Assembly: GCF_022095675.1 (NCBI RefSeq)
Contig: NZ_JAHYSG010000153.1
Location: 1-24,161 of the forward strand
Reading direction: 5' to 3'
Origin: Dactylosporangium sp. AC04546
GTDB lineage: Bacteria > Actinomycetota > Actinomycetes > Mycobacteriales > Micromonosporaceae
DNA length: 24,161 nucleotides
The notes beneath the pieces are model-generated. The model worked only from the letters and a program-made list of their open reading frames with translations. It was not told where the DNA came from and made no database searches. The position numbers were made by a program, and so were the translations under genes. Shown piece after piece: positions 23,882 through 24,161 of this stretch. Position 1 is the stretch's first letter. Each line of letters starts with the position of its first letter.

Positions 23882-24161
23882 ACAGGTGGCGGGCTCGCCG
23901 ACCGGACCGTCGTCGCCGGTGGCGGCGGGGGCGGCACGGTCTACGAGGGCGGTTCCGGCGGCAAGCCGGCCACCGACTGGCTACGACACCGCGATCGCCG
24001 GGCCGGAGTACGGCGGCGGGGGCCTCAAGGCGACCCAGTGCGCCGGCGGTGCCGGCGGGAGCGCGGTCGGGCTGGCCACGGTCGGCACGGCCGGGGCGCT
24101 CGGCCCCGGCGGCAACGACGGCATGTGCACGATCTGCGGCGGCGGGGGCGCGCGCTGGGGC
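23882..24161 (+). pseudogene. Frameshifted remnant of a glycine-rich surface protein (partial)
   Basis: In one frame, 23882-23977 reads GGGLADRTVVAGGGGGTVYE and then GGSGGKPATD; the sense then continues one frame over as GYDTAIAGPEYGGGG, AGGAGGSAVGLATVGTAGAL and GGNDGMCTICGGGGARWG to the window end. Ignoring one T at about 23978 joins them smoothly. The pattern LADR-VVAGGGGG ... GTAGAL-GGNGG-C-CGGGG is typical of bacterial glycine-rich domains (Gly_rich_2-like). No start codon or signal peptide is visible in the first frame. A GTG at 23724, with GGAGG 8 nt upstream, opens the second frame through to the window end, but its first half is out of phase with the Gly-rich sense. Best read as a decayed, 5'-truncated gene; a sequencing error remains possible. 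Confidence 0.5.

Noticed and set aside
19624..23937. One 1437-residue minus-strand protein spanning both DUF4832 genes
   Set aside because: The upstream part is a shifted frame of the shorter DUF4832 gene. The true signal peptide begins near 22308.
23724..24161. GTG-started forward gene running off the right edge
   Set aside because: It has a good Shine-Dalgarno, but its first half is out of phase with the glycine-rich sense and would overlap the DUF4832 promoter. I kept only the remnant call.

Overview
This window is very GC-rich with GC-ending codons, short gaps and many GTG starts. It looks like a chromosomal segment of a filamentous actinobacterium. Micromonosporaceae is a guess from gene style only. 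All major genes read through intact; only the two window edges hold partial or damaged genes.

Layout. (1) 1-954 (+): the C-terminal end of a WS/DGAT-type acyltransferase, then a PNPOx-like flavin/F420 split-barrel protein, closed by a strong hairpin. (2) 1118-2758: a PadR-family repressor (-) diverging from a membrane-anchored alpha/beta hydrolase (+), with a TGACATG inverted repeat between them. (3) 2727-13851: the standout region. Two paralogous six-gene cassettes lie as mirror images. Each has a CutRS/OmpR-type response regulator and histidine kinase pair that diverges from a four-gene operon: Cys-rich lipoprotein, HlyD/MacA-like adaptor with a built-in peptidoglycan-binding domain, MacB-like ATPase and MacB-like permease. 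The two exporter operons converge on an array of seven 36-bp tandem repeats, each able to form a hairpin. Every junction inside the operons is a 4-bp ATGA or GTGA overlap. The two divergent intergenic regions share a related 17-bp element with an 11-bp direct-repeat period, a good candidate binding site for the regulators. (4) 13954-19562 (+): a ROK-family regulator, a XylF-like sugar-binding lipoprotein, a single-domain FrcA-like ATPase, a XylH-like permease and a cytoplasmic GH1 beta-glycosidase, which together form a carbohydrate uptake and hydrolysis operon. (5) 19624-23681 (-): two tandem secreted DUF4874/DUF4832-type proteins. The second carries two fibronectin type III domains and a C-terminal beta-sandwich, probably carbohydrate-binding. 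(6) 23682-24161: the upstream region of that operon, plus what looks like a frameshifted remnant of a glycine-rich cell-surface protein that runs off the window.

How they may work together. In the mirrored region each two-component system probably senses an envelope condition and controls the facing lipoprotein-adaptor-ABC exporter. The cytoplasmic halves of the two kinases are alike, but their extracellular loops are not: only the second has a Cys pair. The duplicated systems have therefore probably diverged in signal and perhaps cargo. In the sugar region, the secreted DUF4832 proteins could release or bind a glycan whose fragments are imported by the XylF/FrcA/XylH-like transporter and cleaved inside by the GH1 enzyme under ROK control. 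The link between the secreted pair and the transporter is inferred only from adjacency.
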